From positions 1-64,000 of IMG/VR virus record IMGVR_UViG_3300029319_008653: a stretch of 64,000 nt of DNA; one strand, given 5' to 3'. Positions 17,658 through 25,777 of this stretch are shown here, one piece after another. Both the position numbers and the translations under genes were made by a program. The notes under the pieces are model-generated. The model had not been told where the DNA came from, did not search any database, and saw only the letters and a list, made by a program, of their open reading frames with translations. The stretch is from a virus. The stretch's first letter is position 1; every line of letters begins with the position of its first letter.

Positions 17658-19468
17658 TGAAAACTTTTAAAAATTATATATTAAACGAAGGAGGAGCAGC
17701 CGGTCATATGGCTCATCCTTTCGATTTACCCCGTATACAAAAAGGTACAGATCTAAAAAGGTTCTTTTTAAATAGCGTACGTTCAATCGAGAAAAATCCT
17801 CCTTCAGTTAAGATAGATGGTGTTAATGCTAGTTTTAGATTAATTGATAAGGATGGTAAGAGAGAGTTTGCTTTAGATAGAGGTTCAATGAAACCTTTAG
17901 ACCTAGAAGGTATTACTTTAGATAAACTAACAGATAGATTTGGCGAAGGTCATGGTATGGTTAATGCAGGTAATAAGCTGTTAACCATTATGAATAATGC
18001 ATTAAATGATATTGAACCTGAACTTAAAAAGTTAGGTATGTGGGATAACTCTAATAGATTTTTCAATACTGAGTTTGTAGAAGGCCAATCCAATGTACTA
18101 CAATATGATAATGATTTTTTAGCTATTCACGGTATAAATGAATTTTATCAAGCAACACCTAAAAGAAGAGCTAGTAAAGAAATAGATTATAACACTAAAG
18201 CATTGCAAACCTTAATAAGCAAGTTAAACAAGTATGCAGAACCGTATAATTTTAAAGTATATGGTAGTATACCGGCAAAACTAACTAAAAAACCTAATTT
18301 TGAACACGTATTAGGTAAAAATTTTACTATAAATTTAAAAAATGAACGTATTTCTAAGCCATTAGTACAATTTTTAATGGATGCTGATAATCCTTTCAAT
18401 ACAATGATTGAATTAGAAGATGGTAAACGTGTTGGAGCGTTAAGTAAATTTGTATACTTACAGATCCTAAATGGTGTACCAGTAGATACCTTTGTAAAAG
18501 ATGAAGAAGACTACCAGAAAGCTATAGATGGTGCTGTTTTTTATCATGCAACAAGAGTTTTAGGTGATGAACTCCTTACAACATTAACTTCAGATATGGG
18601 AGATGTAAAATATCATGAAGGTATTGTAATTAGAGACCCACAATTTGGTGATAAACCTGTAAAAGTAACTGGAGAGTTTATTGTTGGTGGTATGGACTCT
18701 AAATTTAGAAGTGAAAATAATGAAATGCTTCCTTATTATTCTAATTACATAAAAAATCCTCCAGTTAGGGGCGATTTTTATGGAAAAGGTAGATTTAGAA
18801 CTACACCCAACCCCATAGGAGAAACTTTTGATGAGTTATATTCTTCTGTAATGCTGTTTGAACTAGACCAAGTTATGGCAGAAGATATAATTGTTATATA
18901 TCCAGGAAGATTTCATCCATTCCATAAAGGTCATGCATCGGTTTATAATAAATTATCTGAAAAGTTTCCTAACGCCGATATATACATAACTACATCTAAT
19001 AAAACTGATGGAGATAAGTCTCCGTTTACATTTGATGAGAAAAAAACTATGATGGTCAGCGCAGGTGTTGATCCAGATAAGGTTGTTGAAGTAAAAAATC
19101 CTTATAATCCAGTAGAGATACTTCAAAGATATGATAGTGACTCTTCTAAAGTTATTTTTGCTATATCTGCTAAGGATATGGAAGGGCCAGGTGCTAGATT
19201 CAAGTTTGGTACTAAAAAGGACGGCAGTCCTTCCTATTTTCAACCTTTTGTAAGTGTTAGAGAGTCAGAATTTATGGGTAAGCACGGATATATTGATACT
19301 TTACCTACTATAGATTTTAGAATTAACGATAATCCGGTAAGAAGTGCTTCTGAAGTAAGAAATCTATACAAGAATGCAGATCCAGAAACAAGAAAAAAGA
19401 TAATTCATGGTTTATACGGTTCAGTTGATAGAGATATAATGAATATCTTTAATGCGAAGTTTAATTAA
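17657..19468 (+). CDS. Fusion: nucleotidyl-lysine (ligase-like) domain plus NMNAT-like nucleotidyltransferase
   Basis: 603 residues in two parts. The N-terminal part has VKIDG (51-55), the Lys-x-Asp-Gly motif of DNA/RNA ligases, then LDRGSMKP, FFNTEFVEGQ, YHEGIVIRDP and VKVTGEFI, consistent with further ligase motifs. The C-terminal part (about 413-603) has YPGRFHPFHKGH and DNPVRSASEVR, the HxGH and ISSTxxR elements of NMNAT-type enzymes. The leader MKTFKNYILNEGG closely resembles T4 internal-protein leaders. It may act in nucleic-acid repair or NAD metabolism. Last gene of its late unit. Confidence 0.82.
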   Translation: MKTFKNYILNEGGAAGHMAHPFDLPRIQKGTDLKRFFLNSVRSIEKNPPSVKIDGVNASFRLIDKDGKREFALDRGSMKPLDLEGITLDKLTDRFGEGHGMVNAGNKLLTIMNNALNDIEPELKKLGMWDNSNRFFNTEFVEGQSNVLQYDNDFLAIHGINEFYQATPKRRASKEIDYNTKALQTLISKLNKYAEPYNFKVYGSIPAKLTKKPNFEHVLGKNFTINLKNERISKPLVQFLMDADNPFNTMIELEDGKRVGALSKFVYLQILNGVPVDTFVKDEEDYQKAIDGAVFYHATRVLGDELLTTLTSDMGDVKYHEGIVIRDPQFGDKPVKVTGEFIVGGMDSKFRSENNEMLPYYSNYIKNPPVRGDFYGKGRFRTTPNPIGETFDELYSSVMLFELDQVMAEDIIVIYPGRFHPFHKGHASVYNKLSEKFPNADIYITTSNKTDGDKSPFTFDEKKTMMVSAGVDPDKVVEVKNPYNPVEILQRYDSDSSKVIFAISAKDMEGPGARFKFGTKKDGSPSYFQPFVSVRESEFMGKHGYIDTLPTIDFRINDNPVRSASEVRNLYKNADPETRKKIIHGLYGSVDRDIMNIFNAKFN

Positions 19469-20283
19469 CCATGAGGACCAGGTTGAGTCATCTTATCTTC
19501 GATAAAATCGTCTAATTCTTTACCTTTTAGACCTTTTTTCTTACCTTCATTATGATATTTTATCATTAATTCCTCATTTACATCATCTTCGTCGTCTTCT
19601 GTACCGCCAAATCCAGTATTCATAGCTGTTTGTGTACCTTTATCGGTGTCTAGCTCGACTGATTGCTGATTTCTAGGCTCTTCTTGATCAGAATCTTTTT
19701 CTTCCTCATCACTATAGCATGGCTCTTTAGTAGGGAAGTTATCTTCATAATCTAGATAATGATAAACTGATGATAGATAGTCAGCTGCTTTAGTTATTTT
19801 ACTAGCTACCCATCCTTCTAAGTAATCACTTTCAGGATGATTACCTATATGGTGGAATAATTTAGCGGCATACTCATTAGCTTTAAGCAATTCTAATCTA
19901 GCCATATCTATTTCGCCATCATAAATTTGCCTACCTTCTCTATCATCTCCTTCGTCTGCGCATCCACAATCTTCTTTTTCTCCAGCTTGTATATAAACAG
20001 CTTCATCTTCGATAGGAGCTTCAGTTTTTCTTTTAAAAGGTGTAGTGCTTCCAATAGAAGTTATTCTAATCATAGATGGTGTATTAGGACCAAGACCTAA
20101 GTCATCTTCTTCTTTGGTTTCCGGCTCTTCTTTTATTTTAGGCATCTCTTCCTTAGCCTTCTGTAGCTTCATAAAAGAAGATATTCTATCATCTTCTTCG
20201 CCTTCAAAACCTTTAAGACTTCTTACCTTTTCATTCATACTTACGTATGCTTCAAAAATTAGATCGCTTTCTTTATTAGCCAT
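19465..20283 (-). CDS. Conserved-looking acidic late protein
   Basis: 272 residues, very acidic, with long Asp/Glu runs around 55-70 and 190-235. A more ordered segment, MARLELLKANEYAAKLF...WVASKITKAADYLSSVYHYLD (about 125-180), recalls a protein I associate with marine T4-like phages of unknown function. The N-terminus (SDLIFEAYVSMNE) is leader-like. It has a late box 5 nt from its ATG. Convergent with the fusion gene, overlapping by 4 bp. Confidence 0.75.
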   Translation of the reverse strand: MANKESDLIFEAYVSMNEKVRSLKGFEGEEDDRISSFMKLQKAKEEMPKIKEEPETKEEDDLGLGPNTPSMIRITSIGSTTPFKRKTEAPIEDEAVYIQAGEKEDCGCADEGDDREGRQIYDGEIDMARLELLKANEYAAKLFHHIGNHPESDYLEGWVASKITKAADYLSSVYHYLDYEDNFPTKEPCYSDEEEKDSDQEEPRNQQSVELDTDKGTQTAMNTGFGGTEDDEDDVNEELMIKYHNEGKKKGLKGKELDDFIEDKMTQPGPHG

Positions 20284-20288
20284 ATTAT

Positions 20289-20295
20289 TATTTAT
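20289..20295 (-). promoter_or_regulatory. Late promoter box ATAAATA (minus)
   Basis: Minus-strand TATAAATA, then ATAAT and the ATG at 20283. It is back to back with the plus-strand box at 20304. Confidence 0.75.
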
Positions 20296-20303
20296 AAAAT
20301 TTA

Positions 20304-20310
20304 ATAAATA
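20304..20310 (+). promoter_or_regulatory. Late promoter box ATAAATA (plus)
   Basis: ATAAATA, then ATTAC and the ATG at 20316. Confidence 0.7.
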
Positions 20311-20315
20311 ATTAC

Positions 20316-20636
20316 ATGAAGTTCAATGATGAGGTACTATCCCTACTGGAATCTTTTGAAGAGGATGCAGAATATAGAGGGCGTAAAGTTAAGCTTAACA
20401 AGCCTATGCGAGGCGACGTTAAGAAGTTTAAAGTATACGTTAAAGACCCCAAGACTGGTAATATTAAAAAGGTTAATTTTGGTCATGGTGGTACTTCAGC
20501 TAAGCGCAGAGGTGAAAAGACTATGAAGATACGTAAAAGTAATCCACAAAGACGTAAATCTTTTAGAGCTAGGCATAACTGCGATAACCCCGGTCCTAAA
20601 ACTAAAGCCAGATATTGGTCATGCAGAAAATGGTAA
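20316..20636 (+). CDS. Small very basic late protein with leader and Cys pair
   Basis: 106 residues. Leader MKFNDEVLSLLESFEED is followed by a strongly basic body (GRKVKLNKPMRG; RKSNPQRRKSFRARHNCD) and a C-terminus ARYWSCRKW. This body resembles a small conserved protein of marine T4-like phages. The charge suggests DNA binding, and leader plus late box suggest a head-internal protein. First of four similar genes in a row. Confidence 0.78.
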   Translation: MKFNDEVLSLLESFEEDAEYRGRKVKLNKPMRGDVKKFKVYVKDPKTGNIKKVNFGHGGTSAKRRGEKTMKIRKSNPQRRKSFRARHNCDNPGPKTKARYWSCRKW

Positions 20637-20637
20637 T

Positions 20638-21390
20638 ATGAAAAAATTTAAAACATACTTTGAAGAAACAGAAATAGAAAGTCTTGAAGCATTAATTGCT
20701 AATCCTGACCCAAGTCGAGTAAAAATGTACGGCGGGGGCACAGAATATGTTGATATGCTTAAGAAAAAATTAGAAAAAGCTAAAAAATCTCATTCTAAAG
20801 AAGATGAAGAAGTTGAAGAATTATCAGAAGATAAATTTTTTAGTAGATTTACTGACTTTGGTATAAGCTATAAAGGCTATCATTTAGAAGTAGAGCAAGA
20901 TGAAGAACCTAATGAAAGATATTTTTATTATGGTACAATATATAACCCGGAGGGTAAGAGTATGAAATTACCTCCAAGAGATATAGGTGCAGGTAGTGAA
21001 GATTTTGTAACTACTATGGGTAGTATAAAAGCTAAAGAATTTAAAATGTATATTGATAAAATCTCTGCTGACAATGAAGATGCAGAGAAAAAAAGTAAGT
21101 TCAAAATTTATAAGGGTAAGGATTATAAAGTAAAAGTAGAGAGAGGTAAAAAGTTTACTAAAAATGGTATATATATGAAAGTATATTATCAAAATCCTAG
21201 CCTATCTAAAGCTAGACAAAAACAAATAGCCAATCAAATACATAGAGCTGTATCCGATGAAGAACATCCAGAAGATGCACAAGATCGTTGTAAAAGAAAA
21301 GCAGATCAAGTTTATGGTAAGAAAACTTCTGCTTATAAATCAGGTGCTATAGTAAGATGCCGTCAAGGTAAAATTTGGAAGAAAAAATGA
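20638..21390 (+). CDS. Basic late protein with leader and DUF5872-like C-terminus
   Basis: 250 residues. Leader MKKFKTYFEETEIES, an acidic linker (EDEEVEELSED, about 55-65), a beta-rich middle (about 70-145) and a basic end with DRCKRKADQVYGKKTSAYKS (about 219-238) closing in GKIWKKK. The final segment recalls DUF5872-type proteins of T4-like phages. It overlaps the next small gene by 4 bp (ATGA). Confidence 0.75.
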   Translation: MKKFKTYFEETEIESLEALIANPDPSRVKMYGGGTEYVDMLKKKLEKAKKSHSKEDEEVEELSEDKFFSRFTDFGISYKGYHLEVEQDEEPNERYFYYGTIYNPEGKSMKLPPRDIGAGSEDFVTTMGSIKAKEFKMYIDKISADNEDAEKKSKFKIYKGKDYKVKVERGKKFTKNGIYMKVYYQNPSLSKARQKQIANQIHRAVSDEEHPEDAQDRCKRKADQVYGKKTSAYKSGAIVRCRQGKIWKKK

Positions 21391-21539
21391 GAGAATTTGA
21401 TACAGTATTGGAAGGCCTTTGGGCTAATATTAACAAAGCTAGAGCTTCTGGTAAAAAGAGTAAAGCTTGGAAAAATGATCCTAAGTATAGAAAGAAGCTA
21501 AAGAAAGCAGTTAAAAAATTAGAAAAAGGTTCACGATGA
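21387..21539 (+). CDS. Very small basic protein (50 aa) with leader
   Basis: Starts MREFDTVLEGLWANI and then is almost entirely Lys/Arg with Ala, Ser and Leu, ending KKAVKKLEKGSR. ATGA overlaps join it to both neighbours, and its first four residues are the same as those of the next gene. VLEG would suit a prohead protease. Likely a head-internal or DNA-condensing peptide; inferred from context. Confidence 0.65.
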   Translation: MREFDTVLEGLWANINKARASGKKSKAWKNDPKYRKKLKKAVKKLEKGSR

Positions 21540-21826
21540 GAGAGTTTGATAAATTAGCTGAACAGTATCTTACTGAAATAAATGAAGCTAGTGATTCTCT
21601 TCGACAATGGTTTAAAAGAGGGGGCACTGATCCTAAGACCGGTAAAAAATTTAAAGGTTGGATAAATTGCAAGACGGGCGGGCCCTGTGGCCGTAAGTCT
21701 AGAAAATCCGGTGGTAGTTACCCTGCATGCAGACCTACAAAAGCAGAATGCAATAAAATAAAAGGCAAGATGTACCAGAAAAAGAGCTCTAAAAGAGTTA
21801 ACTGGAAAAAGAAAAAGAAGAAATAA
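21536..21826 (+). CDS. DUF5872-like basic Cys-containing late protein
   Basis: 96 residues. Leader MREFDKLAEQYLTEINEASD contains INEAS, a good prohead protease-like site. The body has SLRQWFKRGG, CKTGGPCGRKSRKSGG (about 47-62) and PACRPTKAECNK, a Cys pattern known in DUF5872 proteins of T4-like marine phages, and ends in Lys. It converges with the next minus-strand gene without a visible terminator. Confidence 0.8.
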   Translation: MREFDKLAEQYLTEINEASDSLRQWFKRGGTDPKTGKKFKGWINCKTGGPCGRKSRKSGGSYPACRPTKAECNKIKGKMYQKKSSKRVNWKKKKKK

Positions 21827-22063
21827 TTAAGAAGTTTCTCTAAAAACAAAAGTTAGTCTTGGACCAGGTATAATAAAATCTATAACTGAATTAGCTGGAG
21901 CTGTTAAATTAATCCATTCTTGTAAAAGTTCGGGATCGCCTCCAATATCTTTTTCAGTTATAGTAACTGTTTCACCATATGGGTTAGTTGTTGTTATATA
22001 ATTACCTGAACCCAATGCTGATGTTGCTGGTACTACTGCTACTGTAAAATCTCCTGCTGCCAT
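21827..22063 (-). CDS. Small hypothetical late protein (78 aa)
   Basis: Begins MAAGDFTVAVVPATS and is beta-type with Gly, Thr and Val and no strong charge, like small virion decoration or fibre-associated proteins. It has a late box 5 nt from the start. No family recognised. Confidence 0.65.
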   Translation of the reverse strand: MAAGDFTVAVVPATSALGSGNYITTTNPYGETVTITEKDIGGDPELLQEWINLTAPANSVIDFIIPGPRLTFVFRETS

Positions 22064-22068
22064 ATTAT

Positions 22069-22075
22069 TATTTAT
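22069..22075 (-). promoter_or_regulatory. Late promoter box ATAAATA (minus)
   Basis: Minus-strand ATAAATA, then ATAAT and the ATG at 22063. Confidence 0.7.
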
Positions 22076-22103
22076 TGTCGGCTTGTCATTTCTCTATTAA
22101 AGT

Positions 22104-22110
22104 ATAAATA
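22104..22110 (+). promoter_or_regulatory. Late promoter box TATAAATA (plus)
   Basis: TATAAATA (from 22103), then TTAAT and the ATG at 22116. It is divergent from the box at 22069-22075. Confidence 0.75.
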
Positions 22111-22115
22111 TTAAT

Positions 22116-22763
22116 ATGCCTGATTTTTTTATAGATGCATGTCCTAACTGTGCAGTTTGCAATTCTGATATACGTGTAGTACGTAATAGACACCATACAC
22201 CATCAGGATTTGTTAATCAAAAAGGTGATGTACCATATCAAGATGTACCCTTTAAGACTGAAATGGAATTTTTAAGAAATACATGCAGAATGCCAGGTAA
22301 AGATTTAAATAAACTTGATATATGTGCATCTGAATTCAGATATGCTTCTATGTTATCATTTGGAGCAAATGTAGGCAATACAACTTTTCATACTTATAGT
22401 AAGAGTACAGATGGATCTATTTGTATTACTGTATGCGCCAATACAGTAAATAATGAAATAGGAACTGGAGACAAATACTATGCATTTAGTAGAGATGATG
22501 GTAAGACTTTTGATATAGCTTCAGTTAATACAAATACTAAAAATTTCGGTTCACTTAGAGCAGGTAGATATAGTATTTGTGTTAGAGACCAAACAGTTAC
22601 TCGAGCTGGTTGTTCGCGATCTACAGTAGCGGGTACTATGGTAACAGTAGGAAACGGCGGGGGAGGCTCCGGTGCTTCCAATGCTCAAGGCGCTGGTGCT
22701 ACTTTTTCTGGGCGACCAGGTTATGATGATACAGAGCGAACATACGGTTTGCCATCTAACTAA
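22116..22763 (+). CDS. Cys-rich hypothetical late protein with Gly-rich tail
   Basis: 215 residues. CPNCAVCNSD (9-18) gives C-x2-C-x2-C, and further Cys occur near 62, 76, 110, 115 and elsewhere. The middle is beta-rich and the end is a Gly/Ser/Ala-rich tail with GNGGGGSG. A virion surface role is plausible from the late promoter, but no homology is claimed. Its stop overlaps the next start. Confidence 0.7.
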   Translation: MPDFFIDACPNCAVCNSDIRVVRNRHHTPSGFVNQKGDVPYQDVPFKTEMEFLRNTCRMPGKDLNKLDICASEFRYASMLSFGANVGNTTFHTYSKSTDGSICITVCANTVNNEIGTGDKYYAFSRDDGKTFDIASVNTNTKNFGSLRAGRYSICVRDQTVTRAGCSRSTVAGTMVTVGNGGGGSGASNAQGAGATFSGRPGYDDTERTYGLPSN

Positions 22764-23320
22764 TGAATATAGATTTTTTAAGAAAACATTATAAAGATGA
22801 ACCTTTTCAGCATGGATTAGGATTTATGATACTAAAAATGAAAAGTAACTCTCAGTTAAATTTTCATACTAATTTAGTTTCAGGGCCTTCAAAATCTCCC
22901 CATAGTCATACTGCAAATTTTAACAGTAAGTGTTTATTCGGTGAATTAAAAAATATTATATATGATTATAAAGAAGTCACAGCCAGTGATTGGGCCTTAG
23001 TAAGTGTAACATGCAGAGAAGGAGATAAACCTGAGGTAATTAATAATAATATAAAACCGGTAATTATTTCAGAACAAATACAAAGAAAAGGAGATACAAT
23101 ATCTCACTTTTATAAAAATATACATGATTTTAAACTACTATCTAAACATGCGTGTACAAGAATGACTACTACTAATACACCGCAGCATTCTCAGAAACCA
23201 CTAGCTATAAAAGATAAAAATATAGAATGGATTTGTCCTTATGAAAATAGAGGTACGCCTGAAGAAAATTGGGATATTATCGATCAAATTTTAAGAGATC
23301 AAGATAATGTTTTATCATAA
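22763..23320 (+). CDS. Cupin-like hypothetical protein
   Basis: 185 residues. FHTNLVSGPSKSPHSHTANFNSKCLFGELKN (within 33-65) has His spacing and a following Gly typical of a first cupin metal motif, and the later part contains another His-rich stretch (TISHFYKNIHDF). Metal dependence and substrate are unknown. It overlaps the nucleotidyltransferase-like gene downstream by 14 bp, suggesting joint action. Confidence 0.55.
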   Translation: MNIDFLRKHYKDEPFQHGLGFMILKMKSNSQLNFHTNLVSGPSKSPHSHTANFNSKCLFGELKNIIYDYKEVTASDWALVSVTCREGDKPEVINNNIKPVIISEQIQRKGDTISHFYKNIHDFKLLSKHACTRMTTTNTPQHSQKPLAIKDKNIEWICPYENRGTPEENWDIIDQILRDQDNVLS

Positions 23321-23843
23321 AAGAGGAGATATAATTAGCACAACTCCATGCTGCCAGCCTTCGAAAGATGTTTTTAATAACTGGCTAAAAGAATGGAGCA
23401 AGCTTCCATATTACAATAAATATGATTTATATTTAACCGGTGCTTTTTGTCAAAATTATTTTTTAAATAAAAATATAGATACTTTTGATATAGATTTATT
23501 TCTTACGGGTAAACCAAAAACAAAAACTGATTATTATATTTTAAAAAATTTATTAGAAAAAGGTATTGAGATTGGGTATAAAAATAAACTTTTAATAGAT
23601 ATATATTGGAGAAAAGAACTTCCAACATTTAAAAAATTCTGTACTACTAGAATAGTAACCTATACTGAAATAATTTATAAATCAGATACCAGTGCAAGTA
23701 CGTATCATATACCAGGTTGTATAAAAGAATTAATACCAGGATTATATGTAGTAGAAGATGATCCGTTACCTAATTATAAAAAATTTATTTCTAAAAATTA
23801 TGAACTAGCGTGTAAAAGGGTAGATGTATCTCTACTTGATTAA
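23307..23843 (+). CDS. Pol-beta-type nucleotidyltransferase-like protein
   Basis: 178 residues. YLTGAFCQNYFL followed by DTFDIDLFLTG (about 58-68) and, further on, LLIDIYW (about 96-102) match the G-x-x...D-x-D...D layout of minimal nucleotidyltransferases. The second helix is Lys rich. No toxin/antitoxin partner is visible; the neighbour is cupin-like. Substrate unknown. Confidence 0.5.
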   Translation: MFYHKRGDIISTTPCCQPSKDVFNNWLKEWSKLPYYNKYDLYLTGAFCQNYFLNKNIDTFDIDLFLTGKPKTKTDYYILKNLLEKGIEIGYKNKLLIDIYWRKELPTFKKFCTTRIVTYTEIIYKSDTSASTYHIPGCIKELIPGLYVVEDDPLPNYKKFISKNYELACKRVDVSLLD

Positions 23844-23856
23844 TAAAAGCTATTTT

Positions 23857-23863
23857 CTAAATA
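23857..23863 (+). promoter_or_regulatory. Possible degenerate late box (CTAAATA)
   Basis: CTAAATA, 6 nt, then the ATG at 23870. The first base differs from the consensus used by other late genes. Confidence 0.35.
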
Positions 23864-23869
23864 TTCTTA

Positions 23870-24733
23870 ATGGATAATAATAATTCAATTTTAAGAGATA
23901 TCTATGAAAACTTTATTCTTGAAATGGAATATAACCACCCGGATGGAGAAAGACATTATGGTTATATAACTAGAAATCCTGAGTATTTAGAAGGAGATAT
24001 TCAGCCAGACGAAGATGACAATTATGTAGTTTATGATCTACTTACTAAAAAATGGATACGAAGCAGCACTACTAGTAGTGCATTCTTTACTGTAACCTGC
24101 CCAGATATAAACGGAGAAGACGGTAAACCTTTAAAGAATCCTTTCGCTCTAGCAGATATTTCAGATAAAGAAATAATAGATAATGCTAATACTTCCTTGC
24201 TTTTAAAAATTAAAGCTAGACAAACAGCAATTAATGAAGCTTTAAAAGAAATTAAAGATATAATTACGATAAATGAAGAGGTTAAATTATATTATTATTC
24301 ATTATTTTCAGCATATGGCTTTAGAGAGTATAGTAATAAAGATGCAAATCTTTTAGCTATCCTAGCTATTGCCGAGCAACCTTATATTAAAGTATTACAA
24401 AATAAGCCTACTAAGGAAGAACTTAAAATTGCACAGACTAATTGGCTAAAGGTTATAGATGAAAAAATTGCTTTTTCACTATCGGAATTAGATAATGAAA
24501 AAAAGCAGCTCGACCCTAATAATGAAGAATACGAGTATGAAGTTGAAGAAATAGAAACTATAAAAGGACTAATAAAAGATCTCCACGATGAGTATGAAGC
24601 TAAATTAAAAGACACGGTAGATTATAAGGATGTATTACAAGTATGGCCTCCTCTCTTATTACCACGACCTGCTTATATTGAAAAGTGGATAAAATTAGAG
24701 CATGCTTTTCCATATGAAAATAAATCTGAGTAA
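23870..24733 (+). CDS. Hypothetical acidic protein with coiled-coil C-terminal half
   Basis: 287 residues. The N-terminus (ILRDIYENFILEMEYNHPDGE) is leader-like, followed by a short beta region including YVVYDLLTKKWIR (about 52-64), and long Glu/Lys/Leu helices from about 105 to 250. DKEIIDNANTSLLLKIKARQ resembles chaperone or tail-assembly helices, but this is only an impression. It precedes the first glycan cluster. Confidence 0.65.
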   Translation: MDNNNSILRDIYENFILEMEYNHPDGERHYGYITRNPEYLEGDIQPDEDDNYVVYDLLTKKWIRSSTTSSAFFTVTCPDINGEDGKPLKNPFALADISDKEIIDNANTSLLLKIKARQTAINEALKEIKDIITINEEVKLYYYSLFSAYGFREYSNKDANLLAILAIAEQPYIKVLQNKPTKEELKIAQTNWLKVIDEKIAFSLSELDNEKKQLDPNNEEYEYEVEEIETIKGLIKDLHDEYEAKLKDTVDYKDVLQVWPPLLLPRPAYIEKWIKLEHAFPYENKSE

Positions 24734-25592
24734 AAACGTTACATATGATAAAATTCTCATAGGCAAACTTTATCAAGAAAAATATTTTTTTAATAATGAA
24801 TATCCACAAGATGATAAAGTATATGATTTAATATCGTCATATTATAGTATAGATAAAAAGTTTATAGCTATTGGTTATGGTTCTGCTGATGTTCTAAATA
24901 GAATTATAGGTAATTTATCTTTAGATGATTTATTTGTTATAGAGCCTACATTTCATGGAGCTGAAAGATTTTGCCGGTATCATAATGTTATGTATATACC
25001 GTGGAAGTATAAAAATTTTAATCAAATAGATATAGAAGATATTCCAAGCAACTGTAATGTGTATATAGCTAATCCTAATGGTAATAATGGGCACGCTTTT
25101 AGCTTAGATAGTTTAAAAAAATTATTAAAGAGAAGCAAATTGCTTATTATTGACGAGGCTTATATAGATTATGGAGGTGAAAGTATTATAAAAGAGAGAG
25201 CTTCTAATTTAATAGTATTAAGAACTTTTAGTAAAAGTTTAGGATTACCAGATATACGATGCGGTTTTGCTGTTGCGTCGGAAAATAATATTAATTTAAT
25301 TAGAAGTACTGAATTGCCATATTGCTCTACCGGTAGAACTGAAAAAATATTAAAAAAATATATAAATCAAATACCTGATACTGTTGAAAGAATGATAGCT
25401 GCTAGAAATTTTGTTGAAAGCAAATTTGAATGTATAAAATCTAAAGGAAATTATGTTCTACTAAATAAAAAATACGAATCTTTATTTAAAGATAAAGCTA
25501 TAATATCATATAGAGATAAGTTTTTAAGAATAGCATTAACTAATAAGGAGTTTTTTGAAAAGATATGGGAAGAAAATCTAAAGAAACATTAA
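24714..25592 (+). CDS. Fold-type I PLP aminotransferase, HisC-like
   Basis: The start at 24714 (MKINLSKN) is preferred over 24702. 292 residues, somewhat shorter than HisC. GSADVLNR (about 55), NPNGNNGH (about 115), LLIIDEAYIDYG (about 140) and FSKSLGLPDIRCGF, whose Lys is the PLP anchor, are all present. Substrate could be an amino-sugar precursor or a phosphorylated amino alcohol; a true histidine role is unlikely given the glycan neighbourhood. It opens the cluster and overlaps the preceding gene. Confidence 0.85.
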   Translation: MKINLSKNVTYDKILIGKLYQEKYFFNNEYPQDDKVYDLISSYYSIDKKFIAIGYGSADVLNRIIGNLSLDDLFVIEPTFHGAERFCRYHNVMYIPWKYKNFNQIDIEDIPSNCNVYIANPNGNNGHAFSLDSLKKLLKRSKLLIIDEAYIDYGGESIIKERASNLIVLRTFSKSLGLPDIRCGFAVASENNINLIRSTELPYCSTGRTEKILKKYINQIPDTVERMIAARNFVESKFECIKSKGNYVLLNKKYESLFKDKAIISYRDKFLRIALTNKEFFEKIWEENLKKH

Positions 25593-25777
25593 AAAAAGAA
25601 TTTAAAAATGCTAGAGTTAAGTATATGCGTATAATGAACGATTTTGCGCGCTGCCATCCTAACAGTAAAAGATATTCAGAAATACAAGAAAAGGTAATGA
25701 TAGCAGAAGAGAATTGCGTCTTATTAAATCGTAAAATACATAACTGGAAGCATGGTGATTGTGATAAATTAATTTAA
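25565..25777 (+). CDS. Small hypothetical helical protein (70 aa)
   Basis: Basic, helical and with no recognised domain; MGRKSKETLKKEFKNARVKY at the start. It overlaps the aminotransferase by 28 bp and the radical SAM gene by one base, so it is probably translated with them. Confidence 0.6.
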   Translation: MGRKSKETLKKEFKNARVKYMRIMNDFARCHPNSKRYSEIQEKVMIAEENCVLLNRKIHNWKHGDCDKLI

